DNA of 64,000 nucleotides from an uncultured Oscillospiraceae bacterium (GTDB taxonomy: Bacteria > Bacillota > Clostridia > Oscillospirales > Oscillospiraceae). The position numbers and the translations under genes are program-made. This document shows, one piece after another, positions 18,143 to 25,612 of the stretch. The DNA is taken from positions 48,365-112,364 of the forward strand of contig CAKTEZ010000002.1 of assembly GCA_934553255.1 (NCBI GenBank). The letters are read 5' to 3'. Numbering within the stretch: position 1 is the first letter of the stretch; each line of letters opens with the position of its first letter. The notes under the pieces are model-generated. The model was given only the letters and a program-made list of their open reading frames with translations, did no database searches and was not told the DNA's origin.

Positions 18143-19534
18143 TCACTTTCCGACGCAGAAGCGCTCAAAAATACGCGCGACCATGTCCTCCCGCGCGGTG
18201 CGTCCGGTCAGCTCGCCGAGCGCGGCGAGTGCCCCTTCGCTTTCGGTCAGCACCACGTCCGGCGTCAGCCCCGCAGTAAGCGCGTCCTTCGCCGCGCGGA
18301 CCGCGTCCAGCGCGCGGCGGACGGCTTCGGCCTGCCGCGCGTTCGTGAGCAGCGTGCCGCCTGCGGGCGACGCGGGATAAAGCCTGCGGATCGCCGCCTC
18401 GAGCGTATCAAAGCCTTCGTGCGTCACGCTGGAAAGAGCGACGACCGCTTCGGGCGCACGCCAGTCCCCGTCCGGAACCGCGCCCATCCCGCCGCCGAGG
18501 TCAGACTTGGTCACAAGCAGCAGCCACGGCTTGCCGCTCCTCGCGGCAAGCGCCAGCGGGGCGAGCCTTTCCGCCGCACGCTCTTCCGGCAGCGGTGAAG
18601 CGGCGCTTCCGTCCAGCAGCGCAAGAACGAGATCCGCGCTCTCGACCGCGCGGCGCGAGCGCTCCACGCCGAGCCGTTCCACGGCGTCGTCCGTCTCGCG
18701 GATGCCCGCCGTGTCAATGAGCCGCAGCAGCACACCGCCGACCACCGCCTTTTCCTCCACGGTGTCGCGCGTCGTGCCGGGAATATCGGTGACAATGGCG
18801 CGGTCGCAGCCCACGAGCGCGTTGAGCAGCGAGCTTTTGCCCGCGTTCGGCGCACCGACGATCGCGGTCGCCACGCCGCTTTTCAGCACACGCCCGCGCG
18901 CAAAGGTGCCAAGCAGCGCCGCGAGCGTTCGCTCGCTCTCCGCGAGCGCCCGCTCTGTCTCGGCAAGGGTCAGATCCTCGATGTCCTCGTCGGGATAGTC
19001 CACCACGGCGTAAAAGCGGCTCGTAAGGTCCAGTAGCGCGTCGTAGACCCGCTCCACAGGACGGCGCAGCGCGCCGTCCACCTGTGCGGCGGCGTTCCGC
19101 GCCGCTTCAGCCGTCTCCGCGTCGATGAGGTCGATGACCGCCTCCGCCTCGGTGAGATCCATTTTGCCGTTCAGAAAGGCGCGCTCGGTGAACTCTCCCG
19201 CCCGCGCCTGCCGCGCGCCCGCGGCAAACGCCGCGCGCAGCACCTCCTGCAAAACGACCGGCGAGCCGTGGCAATGCAGCTCCGCGCTCTCCTCGCCCGT
19301 ATAGCTGTGTTCCGCGGAGAACACGACCGCCAGCGCGTGGTCAAGGGTGCGCCCTTCGGCGTCGCGCACCGTGCCGTAGGTCATGCGCCGCGGTAGAAGC
19401 GCCGCAGCCGAGCGCCCGTTCATCGGCGTGAACAGCGCCGCAAGCACGCGCCGCGTCTGCGCGCCGCTGATGCGGACGATGCCGACCGCGGCGGTTCCCT
19501 GCGCGGTGGCGATGGCAGCAATGGTGTCGGGCAT
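18143..19534 (-). CDS. mnmE: tRNA modification GTPase MnmE
   Basis: A 463-residue GTPase that, with MnmG, builds the 5-carboxymethylaminomethyl modification on wobble uridines. The N-terminal tetrahydrofolate-binding domain (about 1-120) contains DTIAAIATAQGTAAVGIVRI split at its usual place. The G domain follows with GAPNAGKSS (about 224-232), DTAG, and TKSD. The C-terminus ends FCVGK, the conserved CxGK with the catalytic Cys. I start at 19534, 7 nt after AAGGAGG. A longer reading from 19576 would begin inside the -10 box and run through the ribosome-binding site. No mnmG is adjacent, although mnmE-mnmG pairing is common. Confidence 0.96.
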   Translation of the reverse strand: MPDTIAAIATAQGTAAVGIVRISGAQTRRVLAALFTPMNGRSAAALLPRRMTYGTVRDAEGRTLDHALAVVFSAEHSYTGEESAELHCHGSPVVLQEVLRAAFAAGARQARAGEFTERAFLNGKMDLTEAEAVIDLIDAETAEAARNAAAQVDGALRRPVERVYDALLDLTSRFYAVVDYPDEDIEDLTLAETERALAESERTLAALLGTFARGRVLKSGVATAIVGAPNAGKSSLLNALVGCDRAIVTDIPGTTRDTVEEKAVVGGVLLRLIDTAGIRETDDAVERLGVERSRRAVESADLVLALLDGSAASPLPEERAAERLAPLALAARSGKPWLLLVTKSDLGGGMGAVPDGDWRAPEAVVALSSVTHEGFDTLEAAIRRLYPASPAGGTLLTNARQAEAVRRALDAVRAAKDALTAGLTPDVVLTESEGALAALGELTGRTAREDMVARIFERFCVGK

Positions 19535-19571
19535 AAGGCGTCCTCCTTGATGATAGCCTGTGTTTTTCTGT

Positions 19572-19577
19572 ATCATA
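19572..19577 (-). promoter_or_regulatory. mnmE promoter, extended -10 box
   Basis: TATGAT on the minus strand preceded by TGG; the -35 is weak (TTTTCA region, next to the pnp terminator). Confidence 0.5.
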
Positions 19578-19601
19578 CCACAAACCGGAGAATTTGAAAA
19601 G

Positions 19602-19632
19602 AGGCGCCGCCTGCCGATGGCAGGCGGCGCCT
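19602..19632 (-). terminator. pnp terminator
   Basis: A perfect 14-bp GC-rich stem (19602-19615 with 19619-19632) and 3-nt loop are followed on the minus strand by TCTTTTC. It lies 28 nt after the pnp stop. Confidence 0.85.
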
Positions 19633-19659
19633 TGTTTTACATTCAAATTCCGATTTCGC

Positions 19660-21807
19660 TTACTGCTCCTTGGCAGCCTCGGCCTGCTGGGCTTCGATCT
19701 CAAGGAGAGCGTCCTTACGGGAGAGGTTCCAGCGGCCCTTCTCGTCGATCTCCATGAACTTGACCCAGATCATGTCGCCGACGGTGACCACGTCCTCGAC
19801 CTTCTCCACGCGCTTCTTATCGAGCTTGGAGATATGCACCAGGCCGTCCTTGCCCGGGGCGATCTCCACGAAGGCGCCGAACTGCATCAGGCGCACGACG
19901 CGGCCGTAGTACAGCTTGCCGACCTCGGGGACAAACACGATGTCGTCGATGCACTTCTTCGCGGCGTCGCAGGCGGCGGCGTCGGCAGAGGCGATGTGGA
20001 TGGTGCCGTCGTCGTCGATGTCGATCTTCGCGCCGGTGTCGGCGACGATCTTCTGAATGACGGAGCCGCCCTTGCCGATGACCTCGCGGATGCGGTCGGG
20101 ATCGATCTTCATGGTGATCATCTTGGGCGCGTAGGGGCTGACCTCGGGACGCGGCTCGGCGATGCAGGGCAGCATAATCTGGTCGAGGATCTGCACGCGC
20201 GCGTCGTAGGTGATCTCCAGCGCGTTCTTGATAATGGCCATGGTCAGGCCGTCGTTCTTGAGGTCCATCTGAATGGCGGTGATGCCCTTCTTCGTGCCGG
20301 CGACCTTGAAGTCCATCTCGCCGTGGAAGTCCTCAACGCCCTGAATGTCGATAAAGGTGGTAAAATCGTCGCCATCCTGAATAAGGCCGCAGGAAATGCC
20401 GGCGACGGGCGCCTTGATGGGTACGCCCGCGTCCATCAGAGCCAGCGTGGAGCCGCAGATGGAGCCCTGCGAGGTGGAGCCGTTGGAGGAGACGACCTCG
20501 CTCACGACGCGGATGGCGTAGGGGAACTCCTCCACGGGCGGAATGACGGGCAGCAGCGCGCGCTCGGCGAGAGCGCCGTGGCCGATCTCGCGGCGGCCGG
20601 GGCTGCGGGCGCTCTTGGCTTCACCGACGGAGTAGCCGGGGAAGTTGTAGTGGTGCATATAGCGCTTCTCGGTCTCCTCCCAGATGGTGTCGAGCTTCTG
20701 GTTGGCGGAAAGTGTGTCGAGCGTTGCGACGGAAAGCACCTGCGTCTGGCCGCGGGTAAAGAGGCCCGAGCCGTGGACGCGGGGCAGCACGCCGACCTCG
20801 GCGGCGAGAGGACGAATTTCGTTCTTCGCGCGGCCGTCGACGCGGTGGCCTTCGAGCAGCCACGCCTTGACGATCTTCTTCTGGAACTTGTAGGTGAACT
20901 CGTCGAGGTACTGGTCCATATCGGGGTACTCTTCAAGATACTTCTCGTGCCAGTGCTCGATCATCTCGTTCCAGCGGGCCTCGCGGACATTCTTATCGTC
21001 GGTGTCCATGGCGGCCTTGGCTTCGTCCATGAAGCTTTCAACGATCTTGTCGAACAGCTCCTGATTGAAGTCGGCGTGGGGGTAGTCGAACTTGGGCTTG
21101 CCGATCTCGGCGACCATGTGGTTGATCAGCTCGATCTGCTTCTGGTTCTCGTTGTGCGCCAGCTCGATGGCCTTGTACATGGTGTCGTTATCGACCTCGT
21201 TCGCACCGGCCTCGATCATAACGACCTTCTTGCCGGTGGAAACAACGGTTACGTCAAGGTCGGAGACCTTGCGCTGCTCGCTCGTGGGATTGAGGACCAG
21301 CTCGCCGTTCACAAGGCCGACCTTCAGCGCGCCGACGGGACCGTTCCACGGAATGTCGGAGATAGCGAGGGCGGCGGAGGTGCCGATGAGCGCGGCGACC
21401 TCGGGAGAGCAGTCGTGATCGACGGCCATAACGGTCGCCATGATGGACACGTCGTTGCGGAAGTCATAGGGGAAGAGCGGGCGGATGGGGCGGTCGATGA
21501 CGCGGCTGGTCAGGATGCCCTTTTCGCCGGGGCGGCCCTCACGGCGGTTGAAGCTGCCGGGGATGCGGCCGACGGAATACATCTTCTCTTCAAAGTCCAC
21601 GCTCAGGGGGAAGAAGTCGATGCCGTCGCGGGGACGGGCGGACGCGGTGGCACACACCAGCACACGGGTGTCGCCGTAGCCGACCATAACGGCGGCGTTG
21701 GCAAGCTCGGCAAGCTTGCCAACCTCGAGCGTCAGCGGGCGGCCCGCGAGGTCCATTTCATACTTGTGGTAGCCGGGGAACCGGCGATGGGTGATGATGG
21801 TTGACAT
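19660..21807 (-). CDS. pnp: Polyribonucleotide nucleotidyltransferase (PNPase)
   Basis: A 715-residue phosphorolytic 3'-5' exoribonuclease. Two RNase PH domains (about 1-230 and 310-550) are linked by an all-helical region. A KH domain has its loop IGKGGSVIQKI near residue 574, and an S1 domain runs from about 629 to 698 (FGAFVEIAPGKDGLVHISKL). It degrades mRNA as a homotrimer, often together with RNase E/Y and helicases. The ATG at 21807 follows AAAAGGAGTACGATC. It is downstream of rpsO, the order found across bacteria. The 194-nt gap holds an intrinsic hairpin and a nested structured leader. Confidence 0.97.
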   Translation of the reverse strand: MSTIITHRRFPGYHKYEMDLAGRPLTLEVGKLAELANAAVMVGYGDTRVLVCATASARPRDGIDFFPLSVDFEEKMYSVGRIPGSFNRREGRPGEKGILTSRVIDRPIRPLFPYDFRNDVSIMATVMAVDHDCSPEVAALIGTSAALAISDIPWNGPVGALKVGLVNGELVLNPTSEQRKVSDLDVTVVSTGKKVVMIEAGANEVDNDTMYKAIELAHNENQKQIELINHMVAEIGKPKFDYPHADFNQELFDKIVESFMDEAKAAMDTDDKNVREARWNEMIEHWHEKYLEEYPDMDQYLDEFTYKFQKKIVKAWLLEGHRVDGRAKNEIRPLAAEVGVLPRVHGSGLFTRGQTQVLSVATLDTLSANQKLDTIWEETEKRYMHHYNFPGYSVGEAKSARSPGRREIGHGALAERALLPVIPPVEEFPYAIRVVSEVVSSNGSTSQGSICGSTLALMDAGVPIKAPVAGISCGLIQDGDDFTTFIDIQGVEDFHGEMDFKVAGTKKGITAIQMDLKNDGLTMAIIKNALEITYDARVQILDQIMLPCIAEPRPEVSPYAPKMITMKIDPDRIREVIGKGGSVIQKIVADTGAKIDIDDDGTIHIASADAAACDAAKKCIDDIVFVPEVGKLYYGRVVRLMQFGAFVEIAPGKDGLVHISKLDKKRVEKVEDVVTVGDMIWVKFMEIDEKGRWNLSRKDALLEIEAQQAEAAKEQ

Positions 21808-21837
21808 GATCGTACTCCTTTTCAGATTTCATTGGTC

Positions 21838-21924
21838 GGGAGCCTTGTCCAACCCTTTAGCACTTGAGCTCAGCCGCGAAAACTCGCGGACAAGATCAAC
21901 TGCTAAATGCGGGCGTCGGCTCCC
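21838..21924 (-). ncRNA. Nested stem structure in the pnp leader
   Basis: Read on the minus strand, the region folds as nested helices: outer GGGAGCC (21918-21924) with GGCTCCC (21838-21844); middle TTTAGCA (21901-21907) with TGCTAAA (21856-21862); a short TTGA/TCAA pairing; and an apical CCGCGA/TCGCGG hairpin with a GTTT loop (21874-21889). There is no U-run, so it is not a terminator. It lies about 30 nt upstream of the pnp start. It could be an RNase processing or autoregulation element, as PNPase controls its own leader in other bacteria. Confidence 0.6.
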
Positions 21925-21962
21925 ATTTGGCGGGAAACGCGGGGCGGCAAGATAGCAAAACA

Positions 21963-21990
21963 CGCGGGGAAAGAATATTCTTCCCCCGCG
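21963..21990 (-). terminator. Hairpin after rpsO
   Basis: CGCGGGG (21963-21969) pairs with CCCCGCG (21984-21990), continuing through GAA/TTC. On the minus strand it is followed by TGTTTTGC. It is probably a partial terminator between rpsO and pnp. Confidence 0.6.
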
Positions 21991-22001
21991 CATAATGTCT
22001 C

Positions 22002-22268
22002 TTACTTACGGATGCCGAGCTTGGCGATGATGGCACGATAGCGCTCGATGTCCTTCTTCATGAGGTAGTCGAGCAGGCTGCGGCGCTTACCGATCATCTT
22101 GTAGAGGCCACGACGGGAGTGATTGTCGTGTGCGTGGACCTTGAGGTGCTCGGTGAGCTGGTTGATGCGCTCGGTGAGGATAGCGATCTGGACCTCGGGC
22201 GAGCCGGTGTCGCTCTCGTGCGTACGGTTGGCTTCGATGATAGCGGTCTTCTGGTCTTTGAGCATCAT
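22002..22268 (-). CDS. rpsO: 30S ribosomal protein S15
   Basis: An 88-residue primary 16S-rRNA-binding protein that nucleates the platform of the small subunit. The sequence is canonical: [24 protein letters not shown], the [12 protein letters not shown] helix, and a C-terminal KLGIRK. Two adjacent ATG codons (22268 and 22265) lie after GGTGGAAA; the second matches the usual MLK start better. It heads the rpsO-pnp unit and has a strong promoter and a roughly 110-nt leader that can fold. Confidence 0.97.
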   Translation of the reverse strand: MMLKDQKTAIIEANRTHESDTGSPEVQIAILTERINQLTEHLKVHAHDNHSRRGLYKMIGKRRSLLDYLMKKDIERYRAIIAKLGIRK

Positions 22269-22297
22269 AATTGTGTTTCCACCTTTCGATAAAATTC

Positions 22298-22348
22298 ACC
22301 CAAGGCTGAGCGGCGGGACAGGTGATGATCCGCGTCCTAAGCCCGGGT
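22298..22348 (-). promoter_or_regulatory. Possible S15 autoregulatory leader
   Basis: On the minus strand ACCC-G-GGCT (22340-22348) can pair with AGCC-TT-GGGT (22298-22307). An inner GGAC/GTCC helix lies between them, within the transcript leader of rpsO. S15 represses its own mRNA through diverse leader structures in many bacteria. This fold is inferred by eye. Confidence 0.4.
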
Positions 22349-22380
22349 ATGCTCTTTCGCGCGCCTTCACGCGCTTTGTT

Positions 22381-22409
22381 ATCATACCACGCCTTTTCCC
22401 TATTGTAAA
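22381..22409 (-). promoter_or_regulatory. rpsO promoter
   Basis: On the minus strand: TTTACA (22404-22409), 17-nt spacer, TATGAT (22381-22386) preceded by TGG. Confidence 0.82.
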
Positions 22410-22463
22410 GAAAAACTTGCGAAAATATTCCCATTTTCCGTGTTTTTCCCGTACATGGCAGAG

Positions 22464-22493
22464 CGAGGGGCGGACCGCAAGGTCCGCCCCTCG
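22464..22493 (-). terminator. GC-rich hairpin after the AGCS symporter
   Basis: A perfect 13-bp stem (22464-22476 with 22481-22493) and a 4-nt loop, 20 nt after the stop. No clear U-run follows, so the terminator call is tentative. Confidence 0.55.
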
Positions 22494-22513
22494 GAGCAGA
22501 ACAAGATATGGTA

Positions 22514-23929
22514 TCAGTTGAGCTTGCCGGACTTGATGCCGTCGAAGTGTTCCTTCGTCAGCTTGATGACGACCGGGCTGAGGAGCAGCACGGCGATCAG
22601 GTTCGGAATGGCCATGAGGCCGTTGAGGGTATCGGAGATATCCCACACCAGCTTGAGATTGGCCACGGAGCCGGCGATGACGACGAGGCAGAAGAGGACC
22701 TGATAGGGGCGGATGATCTTGCTGCCGAAGAGGAACTCCGCGCAGCGGGTGCCGTAGAGCGCCCAGCCGAGGATGGTGGAGGTGGCGAAGAGCAGCAGGC
22801 CGACGGCAAGGATCAGGGAGCCGAGCTTGTCGCCGAAGACGCTGGCGAAGCCCGCGACCGCGGTGGGCACGCCCGCGAGATCGTTGTTGCCGTAGTTGCC
22901 CGTGGCGGCGCCGGAGCAGAGGACGACGAGGGAGGTCAGGGTGCAGATGACGATGGTGTCCATAAAGACCTCGAAGATGCCGTAGAGGCCCTGCCGGACG
23001 GGGTTCTTCTCGGAGGTGGCGGCGTGCGCGATGGGCGCGGAGCCGAGACCGGCCTCATTGGAGAAGACGCCGCGGCCGACGCCCTTGGTGATGGCGAGCT
23101 TCATGGTCACGCCCACCGCGCCGCCGACGACGGCGGAGGGGTTGAACGCACCCTGGAAGATGCTGGCAAACACGCCGGGGATCGTACCCGCGTTGGCGAT
23201 AACGACCACGAGTGCGCAGACGATGTAGATGGCCGCCATGCCGGGGACGAGCTTTTCGGTGACCTGACCGATGCGCTTGACGCCGCCGAGGAGCACGAGC
23301 GCCACGAAAATGGCGATCACAACGCCGGTGATGAGGCCGATGATCGTGTCAAACTCCTTGGCGTTCTCATGGAATGCGACCGCGACGGAGTTGACGGAGG
23401 AAGCGATGGAGTTGATCTGGGAGATGTTGCCGATGCCGAACGCGGCGAGCGCGCCGAACACGGAGAAGATGACGCCCAGCCACTTCCACTTGGGGCCGAG
23501 GCCGTTCTTGATGTAGTACATCGGGCCGCCGCACCAGTCGCCCTTTTCGTTGCGCTCACGGTACTTGACCGCGAGGGTGACCTCGGCGAACTTGGTGACC
23601 ATGCCGAAGAGAGCGGAGATCCACATCCAGAACACCGCGCCCGGGCCGCCGAGGATGATCGCGCCGGTGACGCCGGCGATGTTGCCCGTGCCGACCGTGG
23701 ACGCCAGCGCCGTGGAGACCGCCTGCATCGGCGTGATCTCGCCCTCGCCCGCTTCGGACTTCTGGAAGATCTTGCCGATGGTGTTCTTCCACCAGTAGCC
23801 GATCTTGGAGAACTGAATGAAGCCGACGCGGAAGCTCAGGTAAATGCCCGTGCCGACCAGTAGTGCCAGCATGATGGGACCCCATACAAAGCCGTTTACC
23901 GCACTGTTGATTTCTATGATCTTATCCAT
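22514..23929 (-). CDS. AGCS-family sodium:alanine/glycine symporter
   Basis: A 471-residue transporter with about ten or eleven membrane segments. Family signatures are seen: the ALASTVGTGNIAGVTGAI helix break (about 73-91), GGPGAVFWMWISALFGM, CGGPMYYIKNGLG, and GVGRGVFSNEAGLGSAPIAHA. These place it in the alanine/glycine:cation symporters (AlsT/DagA type), which import neutral amino acids with Na+ through the cytoplasmic membrane. It is monocistronic, with its own promoter and an overlapping palindrome. No glycine riboswitch is visible in its leader. Confidence 0.92.
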   Translation of the reverse strand: MDKIIEINSAVNGFVWGPIMLALLVGTGIYLSFRVGFIQFSKIGYWWKNTIGKIFQKSEAGEGEITPMQAVSTALASTVGTGNIAGVTGAIILGGPGAVFWMWISALFGMVTKFAEVTLAVKYRERNEKGDWCGGPMYYIKNGLGPKWKWLGVIFSVFGALAAFGIGNISQINSIASSVNSVAVAFHENAKEFDTIIGLITGVVIAIFVALVLLGGVKRIGQVTEKLVPGMAAIYIVCALVVVIANAGTIPGVFASIFQGAFNPSAVVGGAVGVTMKLAITKGVGRGVFSNEAGLGSAPIAHAATSEKNPVRQGLYGIFEVFMDTIVICTLTSLVVLCSGAATGNYGNNDLAGVPTAVAGFASVFGDKLGSLILAVGLLLFATSTILGWALYGTRCAEFLFGSKIIRPYQVLFCLVVIAGSVANLKLVWDISDTLNGLMAIPNLIAVLLLSPVVIKLTKEHFDGIKSGKLN

Positions 23930-24002
23930 GTGATTTCCCCTCTCCTATTTGAATTGCATTGCTTCCAAAAGGGCTATTGGGTGCCTACGCCCTTTCCACT
24001 AC

Positions 24003-24016
24003 GGTATCAAGATACC
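24003..24016 (-). promoter_or_regulatory. Palindrome overlapping the symporter -10
   Basis: GGTATC AA GATACC is a perfect 14-bp palindrome that includes the TATCTT -10 box; it is a candidate operator. Confidence 0.4.
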
Positions 24017-24037
24017 AGATTTCACGCGCAAAAGCAA
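24009..24037 (-). promoter_or_regulatory. AGCS symporter promoter
   Basis: On the minus strand: TTGCTT (24032-24037), 17-nt spacer, TATCTT (24009-24014) with an extended TGG. The rest of 23930-24183 is an AT-rich divergent intergenic region in which I see no gene. Confidence 0.65.
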
Positions 24038-24183
24038 CCGTCCGACGGCACTTTCTCCATTTTTGTTAAATTGGTGCTTTAAAATTATTAAATTTCGTCA
24101 TTGTGCCGATTATTAGTGTTATACAAATTCTTAGTGAAGTCTTTTCAAATAACTATCTTATTTCGCTAAATTTTCAAAAATGC

Positions 24184-24212
24184 TTGACACCTCCTCCCGC
24201 GCATGCTATCTT
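24184..24212 (+). promoter_or_regulatory. Promoter of the YtrA-type ABC operon
   Basis: A perfect TTGACA (24184-24189), 17-nt spacer, TATCTT (24207-24212). Confidence 0.85.
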
Positions 24213-24239
24213 AACTGTACTAATACGGTTAATACAGTT
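24213..24239 (+). promoter_or_regulatory. GntR/YtrA operator
   Basis: AACTGTACTAA TACGG TTAATACAGTT: 11-bp arms with one mismatch, directly after the -10 box. This is the usual place and shape of an autoregulatory YtrA-subfamily operator. The cognate repressor is encoded 111 nt downstream. Confidence 0.75.
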
Positions 24240-24253
24240 TGGAGGGATTTGCC

Positions 24254-24340
24254 ATGGTCTCCTTTAGCGTTCTATCCATCGGCGTAGGCGTGATCGTTGT
24301 CGCGCTGCTGACCGCCCTTGTCATCCTGCTGAGCAGATAG
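24254..24340 (+). CDS. 28-residue single-pass membrane peptide
   Basis: The ATG at 24254 lies 6 nt after GGAGGG and opens a frame ending in TAG at 24338-24340. The product MVSFSVLSIGVGVIVVALL-TALVILLSR has one uninterrupted hydrophobic helix (about residues 6-26) and a C-terminal Arg. It sits between the operator and the GntR start (10 nt apart), so it is the first cistron of the operon. No function is known to me. The good ribosome-binding site, position and clean membrane profile argue that it is translated. It might assist the ABC permease, or act as a leader peptide. Confidence 0.65.
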   Translation: MVSFSVLSIGVGVIVVALLTALVILLSR

Positions 24341-24350
24341 GAGTGAAACG

Positions 24351-24716
24351 ATGATCACCTTAAACTACCGCGATACCCGCCCCATATATGAGCAGGTACG
24401 CGACGGCCTGCGGCGGCTGATCGTCTCCGGCGCGATCGCCGACGGGGAAAGGCTCCCCTCGGTGCGTGTACTGGCGAGCCAGCTTGCCATCAACCCAAAC
24501 ACCATCCAGCGCGCCTACAGCGAGCTGGAGGCCGAGGGCTACGCAGCGTCCGTCCCGGGAAAGGGCAGCTTTGCCGTGCGCGGCGAACGCGCACAGGACG
24601 ATGCCCGCCGCCTTGCCCTGACGGAAACGCTGCGCCAAACGCTCCGTGAGCTGCGCGCGCTCGGCATGACGGACGGCGAGCTGGACGCCATTTATCGGGA
24701 GGAGAGAGAAAAATGA
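24351..24716 (+). CDS. GntR-family repressor, YtrA subfamily
   Basis: A 121-residue protein: an N-terminal winged helix (GLRRLIVSGAIADGERLPSVR... NPNTIQRAYSELEAEGY) and only a short helical C-terminal tail (about 75-121). This is the hallmark of the YtrA subfamily, which regulates the ABC transporters encoded beside it. The ribosome-binding site is AGGAG. The stop overlaps the ABC ATPase start (ATGA). The predicted operator at 24213-24239 implies autoregulation. Inducers of the family include cell-wall antibiotics in B. subtilis; here the inducer is unknown. Confidence 0.92.
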   Translation: MITLNYRDTRPIYEQVRDGLRRLIVSGAIADGERLPSVRVLASQLAINPNTIQRAYSELEAEGYAASVPGKGSFAVRGERAQDDARRLALTETLRQTLRELRALGMTDGELDAIYREEREK

Positions 24717-25612
24717 TCGAAATTCGCGACCTCGTGAAAACCTTTGACGGCTTTGCCGCGCTCGACGGGGCGTGCGTGACCGTACCGCAGGGCGCTGTCT
24801 ACGGCCTTGTGGGGCCGAACGGCGCGGGCAAATCCACGCTTCTGCGCCACCTGACCGGCGTGTACCGGCAGGACTTCGGCACCCTCACCGTGGACGGCGC
24901 GCCGGTGTGGGAAAATGTGGCGGTCAAGCGCCGCATTGCCTCCATTCCAGACGACTGGCACTATTTTATGCAGTCGAGCATCCGCGACATGATGAAATTC
25001 TACTGCGGCTTCTATCCCCAGTTCAATATGGAGCGCTACGAAAAGCTGCGCGCCGTCTTTTCGCTGGACGAAAAGCAGCTCATTCGCCGTCTCTCCAAGG
25101 GTATGCAGAAGCAGGCGGCGTTCTGGCTCGCCATGTGCTGTATGCCGGACTATCTCATTCTGGACGAACCCGTGGACGGACTTGACCCCGTGATGCGCCG
25201 TCAGGTCTGGAGCCTGATCCTGCAGGATGTGGCCGAGCGCGGCACGACGGTCCTTGTCTCCAGCCACAACCTGCGCGAGCTGGAGGACGTGTGCGACCAT
25301 GTCGGCATCATGAACCGCGGCAAGGTGCTGCTCGAGCGCAGCCTTTCCGAGCTGCAGGAAAACACGGTCAAGCTGCAGATCGTTTTCAAGGGCGAGGGCG
25401 CGCCGGAGCTGCCCACGGGGCTGAATATGCTCCACGAGAGCCATCTCGGGCGCGTGTTCACCATCATCTTCCGCGGCAATACGCAGCAGATCACCGAGCG
25501 GCTCGCCGCGCTGGACCCCGTGTACATGGAGGCCGTGCCGCTGACGCTGGAGGAAATTTTCATCTATGAGCTGGGAGGTGCAGACTATGCAGTCCGTGAC
25601 ATCGTTCTTTGA
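24713..25612 (+). CDS. ABC transporter ATP-binding protein
   Basis: A 299-residue ABC ATPase: Walker A GPNGAGKST (about 34-42), a variant signature RRLSKGMQKQ in place of LSGGQ, Walker B YLILDEP, D-loop DGLDP and H-loop SSHN. A C-terminal extension of about 80 residues (LQENTVKLQ... LTLEEIFIYEL) is typical of drug/lantibiotic/lipid exporter ATPases of the CcmA/YtrB type. It pairs with the permease downstream, whose start lies 26 nt inside this gene. Confidence 0.93.
   Translation: MIEIRDLVKTFDGFAALDGACVTVPQGAVYGLVGPNGAGKSTLLRHLTGVYRQDFGTLTVDGAPVWENVAVKRRIASIPDDWHYFMQSSIRDMMKFYCGFYPQFNMERYEKLRAVFSLDEKQLIRRLSKGMQKQAAFWLAMCCMPDYLILDEPVDGLDPVMRRQVWSLILQDVAERGTTVLVSSHNLRELEDVCDHVGIMNRGKVLLERSLSELQENTVKLQIVFKGEGAPELPTGLNMLHESHLGRVFTIIFRGNTQQITERLAALDPVYMEAVPLTLEEIFIYELGGADYAVRDIVL

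Noticed and set aside
23930-24060. Possible glycine riboswitch ahead of the AGCS symporter
   Set aside because: The conserved core of the glycine aptamer is not present; only one short AAAGGGC/GCCCTTT hairpin is seen.
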